A DNA stretch of 64,000 nt from Betaproteobacteria bacterium (GTDB lineage Bacteria > Pseudomonadota > Gammaproteobacteria > Burkholderiales > Burkholderiaceae_F). How positions within the stretch are numbered: position 1 is the stretch's first letter; each line of letters begins with the position of its first letter. The notes beneath the pieces were generated by a model. It made no database searches and had not been told where the DNA came from. It saw only the letters and a program-made list of their open reading frames with translations. Shown in pieces: positions 47,310 through 55,540 of the stretch. The DNA lies in the NCBI GenBank assembly GCA_016861185.1, contig BOKW01000001.1, positions 620,001-684,000 of the forward strand, read 5' to 3'. Made by a program: the position numbers and the translations under genes.

Positions 47310-47315
47310 ATTATA
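47310..47315 (-). promoter_or_regulatory. Probable -10 box of hemA
   Basis: A perfect TATAAT on the minus strand, 30 bases before the hemA start codon. The -35 region at the right distance is GC-rich and poorly matched, so an activator or a weak promoter is possible. Confidence 0.45.
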
Positions 47316-47385
47316 GTCGGCCATCGGCGACATCCGCGGCCCGGCACGCCGCGGCAGAGTAACGCGACCCGTCACAGCGCGGCAA

Positions 47386-47397
47386 TGACCTAGGTCA
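47386..47397. promoter_or_regulatory. Perfect palindrome TGACCTAGGTCA
   Basis: A 12-base perfect palindrome lies between divergent hemA and the DUF697-like gene, about 48 bases before the latter's ATG, and is followed by a further GAGGTC. Its form and place suggest an operator for a dimeric regulator. The regulator is unknown. Confidence 0.4.
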
Positions 47398-47444
47398 GAG
47401 GTCGGCGCGGGTACGGCGCGCACAGCAAGCTACGCAAGGTTCTT

Positions 47445-47960
47445 ATGTCCGAGAGAAAAGCTACTCCCGGGGCGCCCGCGCTGATCCCCGCGACGCGCCG
47501 CGATGTCGACGCCGTCGCGCGGCGCTGCCGCAAGATCGTCACGCGGCGCGCGCTCGTTTCGGCGGGCGCGGCGGTCGTTCCGATTCCCGGGATCGACGTC
47601 GCCGTCGATCTCGGCATGCTGATGAAGATGCTGCACGAGATCAACGAGGAGTTCGGGCTGACGCCCGCGCAGATCGAGGCGCTGGCCACGCGGCGTCGGC
47701 TGACCGCATACAAGGCTATCACCGCGATCGGCTCGAGCTACATCGGCCGCATCCTGACGCGCGAACTCGCGATGACGCTGTTGAAAAGCGTGGCGCGGCG
47801 CATCGCGACCAAGACCACAGTGAAGTACGTACCGCTCGCCGGCCAGGCGCTCGCCGCCGGCATCTCGTTCGCCGCGATCAAGTACATCGGCGACCGCCAT
47901 ATCGAGGACTGCGTTGCGGTCGCCGATTACGTGATCGATGCCGACGCGCGCCGCCGCTGA
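47445..47960 (+). CDS. DUF697-like membrane-associated protein
   Basis: This 171-residue helical protein has no signal peptide. The segment RALVSAGAAVVPIPGIDVAVDLGMLMKMLHEINEEFGL matches the PIPGxD pattern and following helix of DUF697/YcjF-type proteins, whose hydrophobic helices associate with the inner membrane. A second hydrophobic stretch is YVPLAGQALAAGISFAAIKYIG. Function is unknown. It has an AAGG ribosome-binding site and is divergent from hemA, with a palindrome in its upstream region. Confidence 0.7.
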   Translation: MSERKATPGAPALIPATRRDVDAVARRCRKIVTRRALVSAGAAVVPIPGIDVAVDLGMLMKMLHEINEEFGLTPAQIEALATRRRLTAYKAITAIGSSYIGRILTRELAMTLLKSVARRIATKTTVKYVPLAGQALAAGISFAAIKYIGDRHIEDCVAVADYVIDADARRR

Positions 47961-47978
47961 GGCAGCCGCGCCGCGCGC

Positions 47979-49805
47979 TCAACGTACCGCGAGCGTCGTC
48001 GACGCGGCTGCGGCGGTCGTTGCCGCCTCCATGGCGCGTTCGATCGTCGCCAGGAAGGCGTCGGCGTTCTGGAAACCGATCACGCGGCCGCCTTCGACCT
48101 CGCGCCCCTGCGGATCGAAGAAGATGATGCCCGGCGGGCCGAACAGCCTGAAGCGCTTGAGCAGTTCCTTGTCGGCCGGCGTGTTCTTCGTCACATCGGC
48201 CTGGATCAGCAGCATCCGGCCGAGCCGCTGCGCGACGCGCTGCTCGTGAAACGTGAAGCGCTCCATCTCGATGCAGCTGACGCACCAGTCGGCGTAGAAG
48301 TCGAGCATCGCGACGCGTCCGCGGTTGGCGGCGATCGCCGCGTCCAACTCCGCCACGCTCGCGACCTTGAGCCAGCGGCTTTTGGCATCGCCGACGGCGA
48401 CCGCGGTCGCCGCGCCCGGCCGGGCGGCGAGCTGCTGCAGCGGCTGCAGCACGTCGCGCCCGCCGGTGGCCACGCCGACGATCTGCACCGTGCCCGCGAT
48501 GGCGAGCAGCGCGCCGACGCCCTTCCACAGCCGGCGCCAGCCCGAAGCGCCCGCCGGCAGCGGATCGAACGCGCTCAGGTACGCCGCGCTCACGATGAAG
48601 AGCGCCGCCCACGCGAGCATGTGCGCCCACGCGGGAATCACGGGCGACACCATCCAGATCGCTACCGCGATCAGCAGCGCGCCGAAGAACTTCTTCACGC
48701 CTTCCATCCACGCGCCGGCGCGCGGCAGCAGCGAGCCGGCGCTGACGCCCACGAGCAGCAGCGGCACGCTCATGCCGGCGGCCATCGAAAAGAGCGCCGC
48801 GCCGCCGACGACCACGTCCTTCGTCTGCGAGATGTACAGCAGCGCGCCCGCCAGCGGTGCGGCCACGCAGGGGCCGACGATCAGCGCGCTCACCGCACCC
48901 ATCACGAACACGCCGGCGTAGCTGCCGCTTCTCTGGTTGTTCGAGATGCCGGCGAGCTTCGCCTGCAGCGATGCCGGAAGCTGCAGCTCGTAGAAGCCGA
49001 ACATCGACAACGCGAGCAGCACCAGCGCCGCGGCGAAGGCGGCCAGCACCGCCGGCGTTTGCAGCGCGGCGGCGAGCCCTTCGCCCGCCAGACCCGCGGC
49101 CACGCCCATCGCCGTGTAGACGATCGCCATGCCGAGCGAATACGCGGCCGCGAGCGACAGGCCGCGCGCCTTGCTCATCGGCGCGTCCTGGGCGCTTTGC
49201 CCGACGATGATCGACGACAGGATCGGCACCATCGGCAGCACGCAGGGCGTAAAGGCGAGCAGCAGGCCGAGCAGCAGGAACAGCGGCATCACCGCCGCGA
49301 GCGAGCCCGACTTCAACGCGGCCTCGATGCGTCCTTCGTCGGTTTGCGCTGCGGGCGGGACAGCGGCACTCGACGCGACGAGCACGAGCTGCGCCGTCTG
49401 CGCCTGCGGCGGGTAGCACAGCCCGCGGTCGGCGCAGCCCTGGCTGTGCGCGGTCAGCGTAAACGCGCCGCCGCCGGTCGCGACCGGGATGCGGACGACC
49501 AGCTCGTCGCGATGCGTCTCGACGTCCTTGTTGAAATTCGTATCGAACTTGATCTTGCCGCGCGGCAGTTCGGGCGCGCCGAGGGTCACACCGTTGTCGG
49601 CCGCGAACGAGACCTTTTCGCGGTACATGAAGTAGCCGTCGGCGATCGTCCAGCGCGCTTCGATCGTGCGCGCATCGAGCACGCGCGCCGAAAACGCGAA
49701 GGCCTTCTCCGGGTCGAGAAAGTCGTCTTCCGCCGCGGCCGCGGCCAGCGGCAGCACGAGCGCCAGGGCCCACAGGGCGCACGCGCGCCATCGCAGTCGT
49801 CGCAT
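47979..49805 (-). CDS. dsbD: Thiol:disulfide interchange protein DsbD
   Basis: DsbD moves reducing power from cytoplasmic thioredoxin to periplasmic proteins (608 residues). The three parts are visible. An N-terminal periplasmic domain has its Cys pair in GCADRGLCYPP. Eight or so membrane helices carry the conserved Cys in FTPCVLPMVP and VGPCVAAPLAG. The C-terminal thioredoxin-like domain has WCVSC in DFYADWCVSCIEMERFTF. I start at MRRLRWRAC, followed by a signal peptide; a purine-rich ribosome-binding site precedes it. It is divergent from the second TlpA-DUF4266-DUF3570 locus, whose TlpA it may reduce. Confidence 0.94.
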   Translation of the reverse strand: MRRLRWRACALWALALVLPLAAAAAEDDFLDPEKAFAFSARVLDARTIEARWTIADGYFMYREKVSFAADNGVTLGAPELPRGKIKFDTNFNKDVETHRDELVVRIPVATGGGAFTLTAHSQGCADRGLCYPPQAQTAQLVLVASSAAVPPAAQTDEGRIEAALKSGSLAAVMPLFLLLGLLLAFTPCVLPMVPILSSIIVGQSAQDAPMSKARGLSLAAAYSLGMAIVYTAMGVAAGLAGEGLAAALQTPAVLAAFAAALVLLALSMFGFYELQLPASLQAKLAGISNNQRSGSYAGVFVMGAVSALIVGPCVAAPLAGALLYISQTKDVVVGGAALFSMAAGMSVPLLLVGVSAGSLLPRAGAWMEGVKKFFGALLIAVAIWMVSPVIPAWAHMLAWAALFIVSAAYLSAFDPLPAGASGWRRLWKGVGALLAIAGTVQIVGVATGGRDVLQPLQQLAARPGAATAVAVGDAKSRWLKVASVAELDAAIAANRGRVAMLDFYADWCVSCIEMERFTFHEQRVAQRLGRMLLIQADVTKNTPADKELLKRFRLFGPPGIIFFDPQGREVEGGRVIGFQNADAFLATIERAMEAATTAAAASTTLAVR

Positions 49806-50055
49806 TCTTCTTTCTCTCCGGGCATGCCGTCGGAGCGGTCGCGCGCCGCGCCCGCTGCGCCGAACGGCGGATCGGCAAACCATGCCAGAGCGCGGCTTCA
49901 TCTTCATTCACTCGAACGGTCGAATCGATTCGTCCTAGCCGGGAATGGGGATGGAGTCCGATCCAACATTTCGTCCCTTTGAGACACGATGAATCGCCGT
50001 CGGGTGCGTCGCAGCAAGAAGAACCGCACCGCGGAACGCTCAGGGACAAGCCCAC
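49806..50055. other. Divergent intergenic region between dsbD and the second redox locus
   Basis: 250 bases with no gene. It must hold promoters for dsbD and for the CX4CH/anchor-D gene. I see no confident -35/-10 pair or operator. Confidence 0.4.
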
Positions 50056-52227
50056 ATGGACTCGCTCGATTCGACCGTCGCCGTCTCGGCGCGCCGCGCG
50101 CGCGCCGTCGGTGCCTGCCTGCTGCTGCTCGCGGCGAGCGCGTTCGGCTCGGCCGCGCACGCGCAGAACGCGGTGCGCGGCAAGATGCTGTACGGCCCGC
50201 CGGTGCCGGGCAATTGGCCGATCACCTGCGGCAGCGGCGGCTGCCACGACGGTTTCCCGGCGACGCGCAAGTCGGGCATCGACAAGGGCGCCAACGCGCC
50301 CAACGTGATCCTGAACGCGATCAGCGCCAACAAGGGCGCGATGGGGATCCTGCAGGGGTACGTCACTGCGACCGACGCCGCCGACATCGCCGCCTACATC
50401 GGCAACCCGGCCGCGGCCAACGGCCCGTCGATCGCGGTGTCGCCGGCCTCGTTGGCGTTCTCGTATACGGTAGCGGGCGCGAACAGCGCACCGATGTCGT
50501 TCACGGTCTCCAACGGCGGTGCGGCGGCGCTGAACCTGACTTCGCTCACCACGAGCGGCACGAACGCCTCCGAGTTCCGCATCGCCAACACGTCGACCTG
50601 CGCGGCGGGCGGCAGCGTCGCCGCGGGCGGCAACTGCCGCGTCGACGTCGTCTTCACGCCGACTGCGGCCGGCGCGAAGAGTGCGTCGGTGACGATCAAC
50701 CACAACGCCTCCGGCGGGACGACCAGCGTTGCGCTGTCGGGTTCGGCCGGCGCGGCCACGCCGACGATCTCGCTGTCGGCTTCGACGCTGTCGTTCGCGA
50801 CGGTGCCGCTCGGCAGCATCAGCGCGACGCAGACGGTCACGTTGACGAACACCGGCAGCGCGGCGCTCAACATCGGGGCGCTGACCGCGGGCGGCACGAA
50901 TCCGGGCGACTTCACGCGCGGCGGCACCTGCGCCGTCGGCGGCACGGTCGCGGTCGGCGGGACCTGCACGATCACTTACACCTTCGCACCCGCCGCGCTC
51001 GGTGCGCGCAGCGCCAACCTCACGATCGCATCGAACAACTCGGGCGGCAACGTGACGCTGACCTTGAGCGGCTCCGGCGTCGACAACACGCCGGCGATCG
51101 CGTTGTCGCGCGCGTCGATCGCGTTCGGCAACCAGCAGGTCGGCACGACGAGCGCGGCGCAGGCGCTGACCGTCAGCAACGCGGGCGGCGGCACGCTGTC
51201 GATCAGCGGTGTCGCCGCGAGCAACGGCGCGTTTGCGACCGCCGGCAACTGCGTGGGCGCCAATCTCGCCAACGGCCAGTCGTGCACGGTCAACGTGAGC
51301 TTCGCGCCGACGGCGGCGGCTGCCGTCAACGCGACGCTCGCGATCACGCACAACGCCGGCGGCAGCCCGTCGAGCGTGGCGTTGAGCGGCACGGGGACCT
51401 CCGCACCGGTGCCGGCCGTTGCGTTGTCGCGCGCGAGCGTGAGCTTCGCCGGCGTCACCGCGGTCGGCCAGCAGTCGATCGCCGAGCGCGTCACGTTGAC
51501 GAACAACGGACCCGGCAGCGTGACGCTGACGAGCGTCAGCGGATCGGCGGAGTTCGACGTCGTCGCGGGCGCGGCCGGCGCCTGCCGCGCGGGTCAGACG
51601 CTCGCGCAGGGCGCGAACTGCTCGATCGACGTGAGCTTCGCGCCCGCAGCGGCCGGCGCGCGCAGCGGCACGCTGTCGATCGCGAGCAACGGAACGCCGG
51701 CGACGCTGACCGCAAGCCTGAGCGGCACCGGATCGGCGGTCGCCGCGGCGAACGCGGCGCCCAACCCGACCGCGGTCGATTTCGGCCCCGTGCGCGTCGG
51801 CACCGCCGCTGCGCCGCGCGCGCTGACGATCGCCGACAGCGGCATGACCAATCTGGTCGTCAACGGCATCGTCGTCGACGCGCCGTTCCAACTCGTCGCC
51901 GGCGGCACCTGCGGCGCGCCGCCGTTCACGCTGACGCCGGGCGCGAACTGCAGTGTGATGGTCGCGTATCAGCCGAATGCCGCGGGAACGCACCAGGGCA
52001 GCCTGCAGGTGATGAGCAACGCACCGACACCCGCGGTCGTGACGCTGTCCGGACAGGGGCAGGTCGCCGCAGCGGCGGCGCCCGGGCCGACGAACGTCGG
52101 CTTCGGCGGTGCAGGCGCGCTCGGCGGCGCGCTGCTCGCCGCGCTCGGCCTGCTGGCCGCGCTCGGCGCGCGCCGCCCGCCGGCAAACCGAATCTCGACG
52201 AACGCAACGGAAAAGGAGTGCTCGTGA
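50056..52227 (+). CDS. Secreted cytochrome-like protein with choice-of-anchor D repeats
   Basis: The 723-residue protein has a signal peptide (ending AHAQ). A short cytochrome c-like domain follows (residues ~37-120), with a CX4CH motif, CGSGGCH (58-64), and a C-terminal helix VTATDAADIAAYIGNP typical of cytochrome c. Five immunoglobulin-like repeats of about 100 residues follow; each has features such as LSASTLSFATVPLGS and a Cys pair (CAAGGSVAAGGNC, CAVGGTVAVGGTC) and belongs to the choice-of-anchor D group. The C-terminus (VGFGGAGALGGALLAALGLLAALGARR) is Gly-rich, hydrophobic and Arg-ended, like a protein-sorting tail. It is probably surface-displayed. The stop overlaps the TlpA gene (GTGA). 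Confidence 0.8.
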   Translation: MDSLDSTVAVSARRARAVGACLLLLAASAFGSAAHAQNAVRGKMLYGPPVPGNWPITCGSGGCHDGFPATRKSGIDKGANAPNVILNAISANKGAMGILQGYVTATDAADIAAYIGNPAAANGPSIAVSPASLAFSYTVAGANSAPMSFTVSNGGAAALNLTSLTTSGTNASEFRIANTSTCAAGGSVAAGGNCRVDVVFTPTAAGAKSASVTINHNASGGTTSVALSGSAGAATPTISLSASTLSFATVPLGSISATQTVTLTNTGSAALNIGALTAGGTNPGDFTRGGTCAVGGTVAVGGTCTITYTFAPAALGARSANLTIASNNSGGNVTLTLSGSGVDNTPAIALSRASIAFGNQQVGTTSAAQALTVSNAGGGTLSISGVAASNGAFATAGNCVGANLANGQSCTVNVSFAPTAAAAVNATLAITHNAGGSPSSVALSGTGTSAPVPAVALSRASVSFAGVTAVGQQSIAERVTLTNNGPGSVTLTSVSGSAEFDVVAGAAGACRAGQTLAQGANCSIDVSFAPAAAGARSGTLSIASNGTPATLTASLSGTGSAVAAANAAPNPTAVDFGPVRVGTAAAPRALTIADSGMTNLVVNGIVVDAPFQLVAGGTCGAPPFTLTPGANCSVMVAYQPNAAGTHQGSLQVMSNAPTPAVVTLSGQGQVAAAAAPGPTNVGFGGAGALGGALLAALGLLAALGARRPPANRISTNATEKECS

Positions 52228-52724
52228 AACTGCGCAAACTCGGAATCGCCGCCCTGCTCGGGGCCTCGCTTCAATTCGGCGCCGCCTTCGCGTCCGAAGT
52301 CGGCCAAGCCGCGCCGGCCTTCGACCTGCCGGGCGCATCGGGGCAGGTCCGCCTTGCCGACCTGCGCGGCAAGCTCGTCTACGTCGACTTCTGGGCCTCA
52401 TGGTGCGGCCCGTGCAAGCAGTCGTTCCCGTGGATGAACGAGATGCAGGCCAAGTACGGCGGCCATGGCCTGCAGGTCGTCGGCATCGCGGTCGACAACA
52501 AGCGCGCCGACGCCGAGCAGTTCCTCAAGGAAACGCCGGCCAGATTCACCGTCGCGTTCGACACCCAGGGCGAGTCGCCGAAGAGCTACCGCATCAAGGG
52601 CATGCCCAGCTCGTACTTGATCGCGCCCGACGGCCGCGTGCTGTACGCTCACGCCGGCTTCCGCGAGCAGGACAAGAAGGAGCTCGAGGAGCGCATCCGG
52701 CAGGCGCTGCCGAAGAAGCCGTAA
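52224..52724 (+). CDS. TlpA-like periplasmic thioredoxin (second locus)
   Basis: A 166-residue TlpA/ResA-type oxidoreductase starting at GTG 52224, four bases inside the preceding gene, with a good ribosome-binding site (AAAAGGAG). A signal peptide ends near AFAS. The active site is WCGPC in LVYVDFWASWCGPCKQSFPWM, and cis-Pro is in KGMPSSYLIAPDG. It is a paralogue of the 30.7 kb gene and has the same two neighbours downstream. Confidence 0.88.
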   Translation: MKLRKLGIAALLGASLQFGAAFASEVGQAAPAFDLPGASGQVRLADLRGKLVYVDFWASWCGPCKQSFPWMNEMQAKYGGHGLQVVGIAVDNKRADAEQFLKETPARFTVAFDTQGESPKSYRIKGMPSSYLIAPDGRVLYAHAGFREQDKKELEERIRQALPKKP

Positions 52725-52741
52725 GCGGGGGGATAACGAGG

Positions 52742-52966
52742 ATGCGAGGTCTCCGTATCGCGTGCATCGTGGTGGTGGCTGCGGCGAGCGCCGGCTGCGC
52801 GGGTCTGCAACCGGTGCAACCCTGGGAGAAGGGGTACCTCGCGAAGCCCGAGATGACCTTCGAGGCCGATCCGCTGCAGGCGCGCTTCGAACAGCACATC
52901 TACTTCAGCAAGGAAAACGCGTCGGGCGGCTACGGCGTCGGCGGCGGCGGCTGCGGCTGCAATTGA
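52742..52966 (+). CDS. DUF4266 small lipoprotein with CGCN tail (second locus)
   Basis: The 74-residue lipoprotein has its lipobox Cys at residue 19 (SAGC). The body is AGLQPVQPWEKGYLAKPEMTFEADPLQARFEQHIYFSKENASGG, and the end is GGGGCGCN. Relative to the first copy, the body differs but the tail and the PW-x-K-x-Y/G-x-L-A pattern are kept. It lacks the Gly-Ala-Thr of the first copy (here SGGYG), and no ApbE is encoded nearby. Confidence 0.88.
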   Translation: MRGLRIACIVVVAAASAGCAGLQPVQPWEKGYLAKPEMTFEADPLQARFEQHIYFSKENASGGYGVGGGGCGCN

Positions 52967-52991
52967 GCGGGCGAGAAGGAAAACGAGAGCG

Positions 52992-54158
52992 GTGATCATC
53001 GAAAAGAACGCCGCCGCCCAGGCGGCGACGCGCGAGCCGGCGCGCGAGACGGAGTCCGGCATCGCCATCCTCGCCGCGGCGATGGCGCTTCCGGGCGTAG
53101 CCTTCGCGGAAACAGCGCCCGAGCAGGGCCTGATCGGGCTCAAGTACCTCTACTACAAGGACTATCAGCCGGGGCTCGATCGCATCGAGGTCAGCAGCCC
53201 GTCGCTGTACGTGCTAACCCCGCTCGGCCGGCAATGGTCGCTCGAGGGCTCGATCGTGCGCGACGCGGTCTCCGGCCCTTCGCCGCGCTATCACTCCGCG
53301 ATCTCGAGCGCATCGCGCATGGAAGACGAGCGCCACGCAGGCGACCTCAGACTGACGCGCTACTTCCGCCGCGCTGCCGTCGGCTTCGGGCTGGCGTATT
53401 CGACCGAAGACGACTACGAGTCGCGCGCGCTGAGCTTCGACGTGCGCATGTCGAGCGACGACAACAACACGGCGATCGTCTTCGGCGCCGGCTACAGCGA
53501 CGACACGATCAAGCCGAACGACACCGGCGGCGGCAGCGTCACCAGCGACGAGAAGAAGAAGGTCAACGACTTCATCGTCGGTCTCACGCAGGTCGTCACG
53601 CCGCGCGACATCGTGCAGGCGAACCTGACCTACTCGCGCGGGCGCGGCTTCTTCAGCGATCCGTACAAGTTTCTCGACAACCGCCCGCGCGAGCGCAACC
53701 AGACCGCGCTGCTCGGGCGCTGGAACCATTACTTCGCCGCACCCGGCGCCACGCTGCGTTCGAGCTACCGCTACTACTCGGACACGTTCGAGGTCAAGGC
53801 GCACACCTTCGGCTTCGAATGGGTGCAGCCCGTGCGCGCGCTGACCGTGACGCCGAGCCTGCGCTACCACACGCAAAGCTCGGCCAACTTCTACGTCGAT
53901 CCGATCCCCGGCAGCGCGTTCCCGCCGGTCGTTTCGCTGCGGCCGCCGTACTACTCGGCGGACCATCGCCTGTCGGCCTTCGGCGCCGTCACCGCGGGCA
54001 TCAAGCTCGCCTGGGCGATCGGCAAGGACTGGGCGATCGACGCCAAGTTCGACTACTACGAGCAACGCGGCGACTGGCGGCTCGGCGGCACCGGCAGCCC
54101 CGGCCTCGATCCGTTCAAGGCGCAGTTCTATCAGGTCGGCATCTACCGGCGCTTCTGA
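52992..54158 (+). CDS. DUF3570 outer-membrane protein (second locus)
   Basis: A 388-residue predicted barrel from GTG 52992. The N-terminus MIIEKNAAAQAATREP precedes a hydrophobic stretch ending about AFAE. Amphipathic strands fill the rest (LIGLKYLYYKDYQPGLDRIEVSSPSLYVLTPL, AGIKLAWAIGKDWAIDAKFDYYEQRG), and the C-terminal Phe (YQVGIYRRF) is kept. It is a paralogue of the 31.4 kb protein, but starts 25 bases downstream of the DUF4266 stop and does not overlap it. Confidence 0.86.
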   Translation: MIIEKNAAAQAATREPARETESGIAILAAAMALPGVAFAETAPEQGLIGLKYLYYKDYQPGLDRIEVSSPSLYVLTPLGRQWSLEGSIVRDAVSGPSPRYHSAISSASRMEDERHAGDLRLTRYFRRAAVGFGLAYSTEDDYESRALSFDVRMSSDDNNTAIVFGAGYSDDTIKPNDTGGGSVTSDEKKKVNDFIVGLTQVVTPRDIVQANLTYSRGRGFFSDPYKFLDNRPRERNQTALLGRWNHYFAAPGATLRSSYRYYSDTFEVKAHTFGFEWVQPVRALTVTPSLRYHTQSSANFYVDPIPGSAFPPVVSLRPPYYSADHRLSAFGAVTAGIKLAWAIGKDWAIDAKFDYYEQRGDWRLGGTGSPGLDPFKAQFYQVGIYRRF

Positions 54159-54868
54159 GCGTTGGGAGGCAACGACACGCCTTCGCGCGCCTGCTGCATC
54201 GCCTCGCGCAGCACCGCCAGGTGGTGTGGTTGGCGAGCAGCCGCTCGGGCGCGCGGCCGCGGCGGAAGCGCTGCGATCGAGAAGCGCTCGGTGAACACGC
54301 GCCCCTGGATCTCCAGCCCCGGCTTGCGCCGCACCGGCCCGAGTGCGCCGTCGACGGCGATCGGCCAATCGGCCGCCAGTTGATAGTTGCCTTCGCGCGT
54401 CTCCGCGGTCAGCGCGACGGCATCGTCGCGCGGCCGCACGGGGATGACCTTGTTGCGCCAGCGCAGGTCGATCGCGGGAAGTTCCTGCGTGCGCTCGACG
54501 AGATACTGCTCGAGGCGGCACTGCTGCAGGTTGATCATGCCCGGCCGCTTGCGACCTGCCTCCGGCAGCAGCTCGAAGCGGAAGACCTCCTTGGTCCGGA
54601 AGAACTAGCGGCCGACGTTCCACGACACGCCTTTCGCCACGCAGCGGTCGCCGACGCCGAGGCGGTCGAGGATCTCGAGCGCGCGTTTGGCGTAGCACAC
54701 GCCGCGCGAGCCGATCGACACCGTGTCGTCGTCGCCGAGCAGCCCCACCGGCACGCCGCGCTGCGCGAGATCGATCGCCGCGCACAGGCCGACGGGGCCC
54801 GCGCCGATCACGATGACCGGATGCCGTACCGCCGCCTGCGCGCCGCAGCCTCGGGCCGCGGACCGCAA
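54143..54868 (-). pseudogene. Decayed FAD-dependent aromatic monooxygenase
   Basis: The translation begins like TfdB/MhpA-type FAD hydroxylases: HPVIVIGAGPVGLCAAIDLAQRGVPVGLL with the dinucleotide-binding Gly motif, then RALEILDRLGVGDRCVAKGVSWNVGR. An in-frame TAG follows at 54605-54607, after which homology continues (EVFRFELLPEAGRKRPGMINLQQCRLEQYLVERTQELP, ADWPIAVDGALGPVRRKPGLEIQGRVF). The frame ends after about 240 residues, while the family is over 500, so the C-terminal half is missing; the last ~45 residues look scrambled. It is a remnant with one nonsense mutation and a 3' truncation against the DUF3570 gene. Confidence 0.8.
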
Positions 54869-55090
54869 CGCGAATGCCTTGCGTCAAGCGCTCCTCGGGA
54901 TCACGGGGAGGGGAACGCGCATGGAATCGAAGGACCACGCACGTGAGAGCTAGCCTGCGCGAGCAGGCGACGAAGCTCGCGAAGCGGCGCCCGTCTTTCG
55001 GCTGGCGCTGGCGGCGTAATGCCCGACGCGCCGATCCGAGCGCGGCGATCAGCGGCGCGCTACGAGGAGCGGCGAATCAATTGCGGGAGT
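54869..55090. other. Gap upstream of the monooxygenase remnant, nothing recognised
   Basis: No supported gene, RNA or repeat. It lies between the decayed monooxygenase and the tRNA-Phe 3' duplication. Confidence 0.4.
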
Positions 55091-55120
55091 TGGTGGCCAA
55101 GGGCGGACACGCCCTTGGCC
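55091..55120 (-). repeat. Second copy of the tRNA-Phe 3' end, forming a hairpin
   Basis: Bases 55091-55107 are identical to 55153-55169, the last 17 bases of tRNA-Phe (TCCGCCCTTGGCCACCA on the minus strand). With the adjacent sequence this copy forms a perfect hairpin: 11-base arms GGCCAAGGGCG and CGCCCTTGGCC, loop of four. It may be the tRNA's terminator or the scar of a duplication or integration event. Confidence 0.6.
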
Positions 55121-55152
55121 GATTCTGCTGCCCGCCCGGCGTGCAGCAAATC

Positions 55153-55228
<76 letters not shown>

Positions 55229-55377
55229 TTGCCTACTACACCGAAGACAAGGATTTTGTCTCCGGCCGCAACGCTTGCGCGTTGCTCAACTTCGGCTGCG
55301 CCGAAGTTAGCCTCCGACGCAGCTTGTCCTGCGGCCAAGCTGTCAGTCCTCTGCTCTACCAACTGAGCTACTTGGCC
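55229..55377 (-). pseudogene. tRNA-Phe copy split in the anticodon loop by an 85-nt insert (proximal)
   Basis: Read on the minus strand, this matches tRNA-Phe exactly from the acceptor through GAGGACTGA. It then has about 85 nt of foreign sequence, then AAAATCCTTGT with TCGGTG, matching the 3' anticodon stem and variable region. The T-arm and 3' acceptor strand are lost. The insert folds into three hairpins: CAGCTTG/CAAGCTG, ACTTCGGC/GCCGAAGT and GCAACGC/GCGTTGC with a GCAA loop. It cannot make a normal tRNA. Confidence 0.8.
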
Positions 55378-55526
55378 TTGCTTACTACACCGAAGACAAG
55401 GATTTTGTCTCCGGCCGCAACGCTTGCGCGTTGCTTGACTTCGGCTGCGCCGAAATTAGCCTCCGACGCAGCTTGTCCTGCGGCCAAGCTGTCAGTCCTC
55501 TGCTCTACCAACTGAGCTACTTGGCC
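55378..55526 (-). pseudogene. tRNA-Phe copy split in the anticodon loop by an 85-nt insert (distal)
   Basis: The same structure as the proximal copy, differing at four positions, two of which fall in or next to the middle hairpin and shorten it to TTCGGC/GCCGAA. It is the farthest upstream copy, so a transcript of the intact tRNA starting before it would contain both split copies in its 5' leader. Confidence 0.8.
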
Positions 55527-55540
55527 TTCGTCAAACCAGC

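Noticed and set aside
47878..52401. Open frame of about 1500 codons on the minus strand
   Set aside because: It runs through dsbD out of frame and antisense to the anchor-D gene. Its translation is low-complexity Arg-rich sequence; both real genes have clear motifs.
55229..55526. Group I intron in tRNA-Phe
   Set aside because: The insert is about 85 nt, far shorter than any catalytic group I intron, and the copies lack the T-arm and 3' acceptor strand, so splicing would not yield a tRNA.
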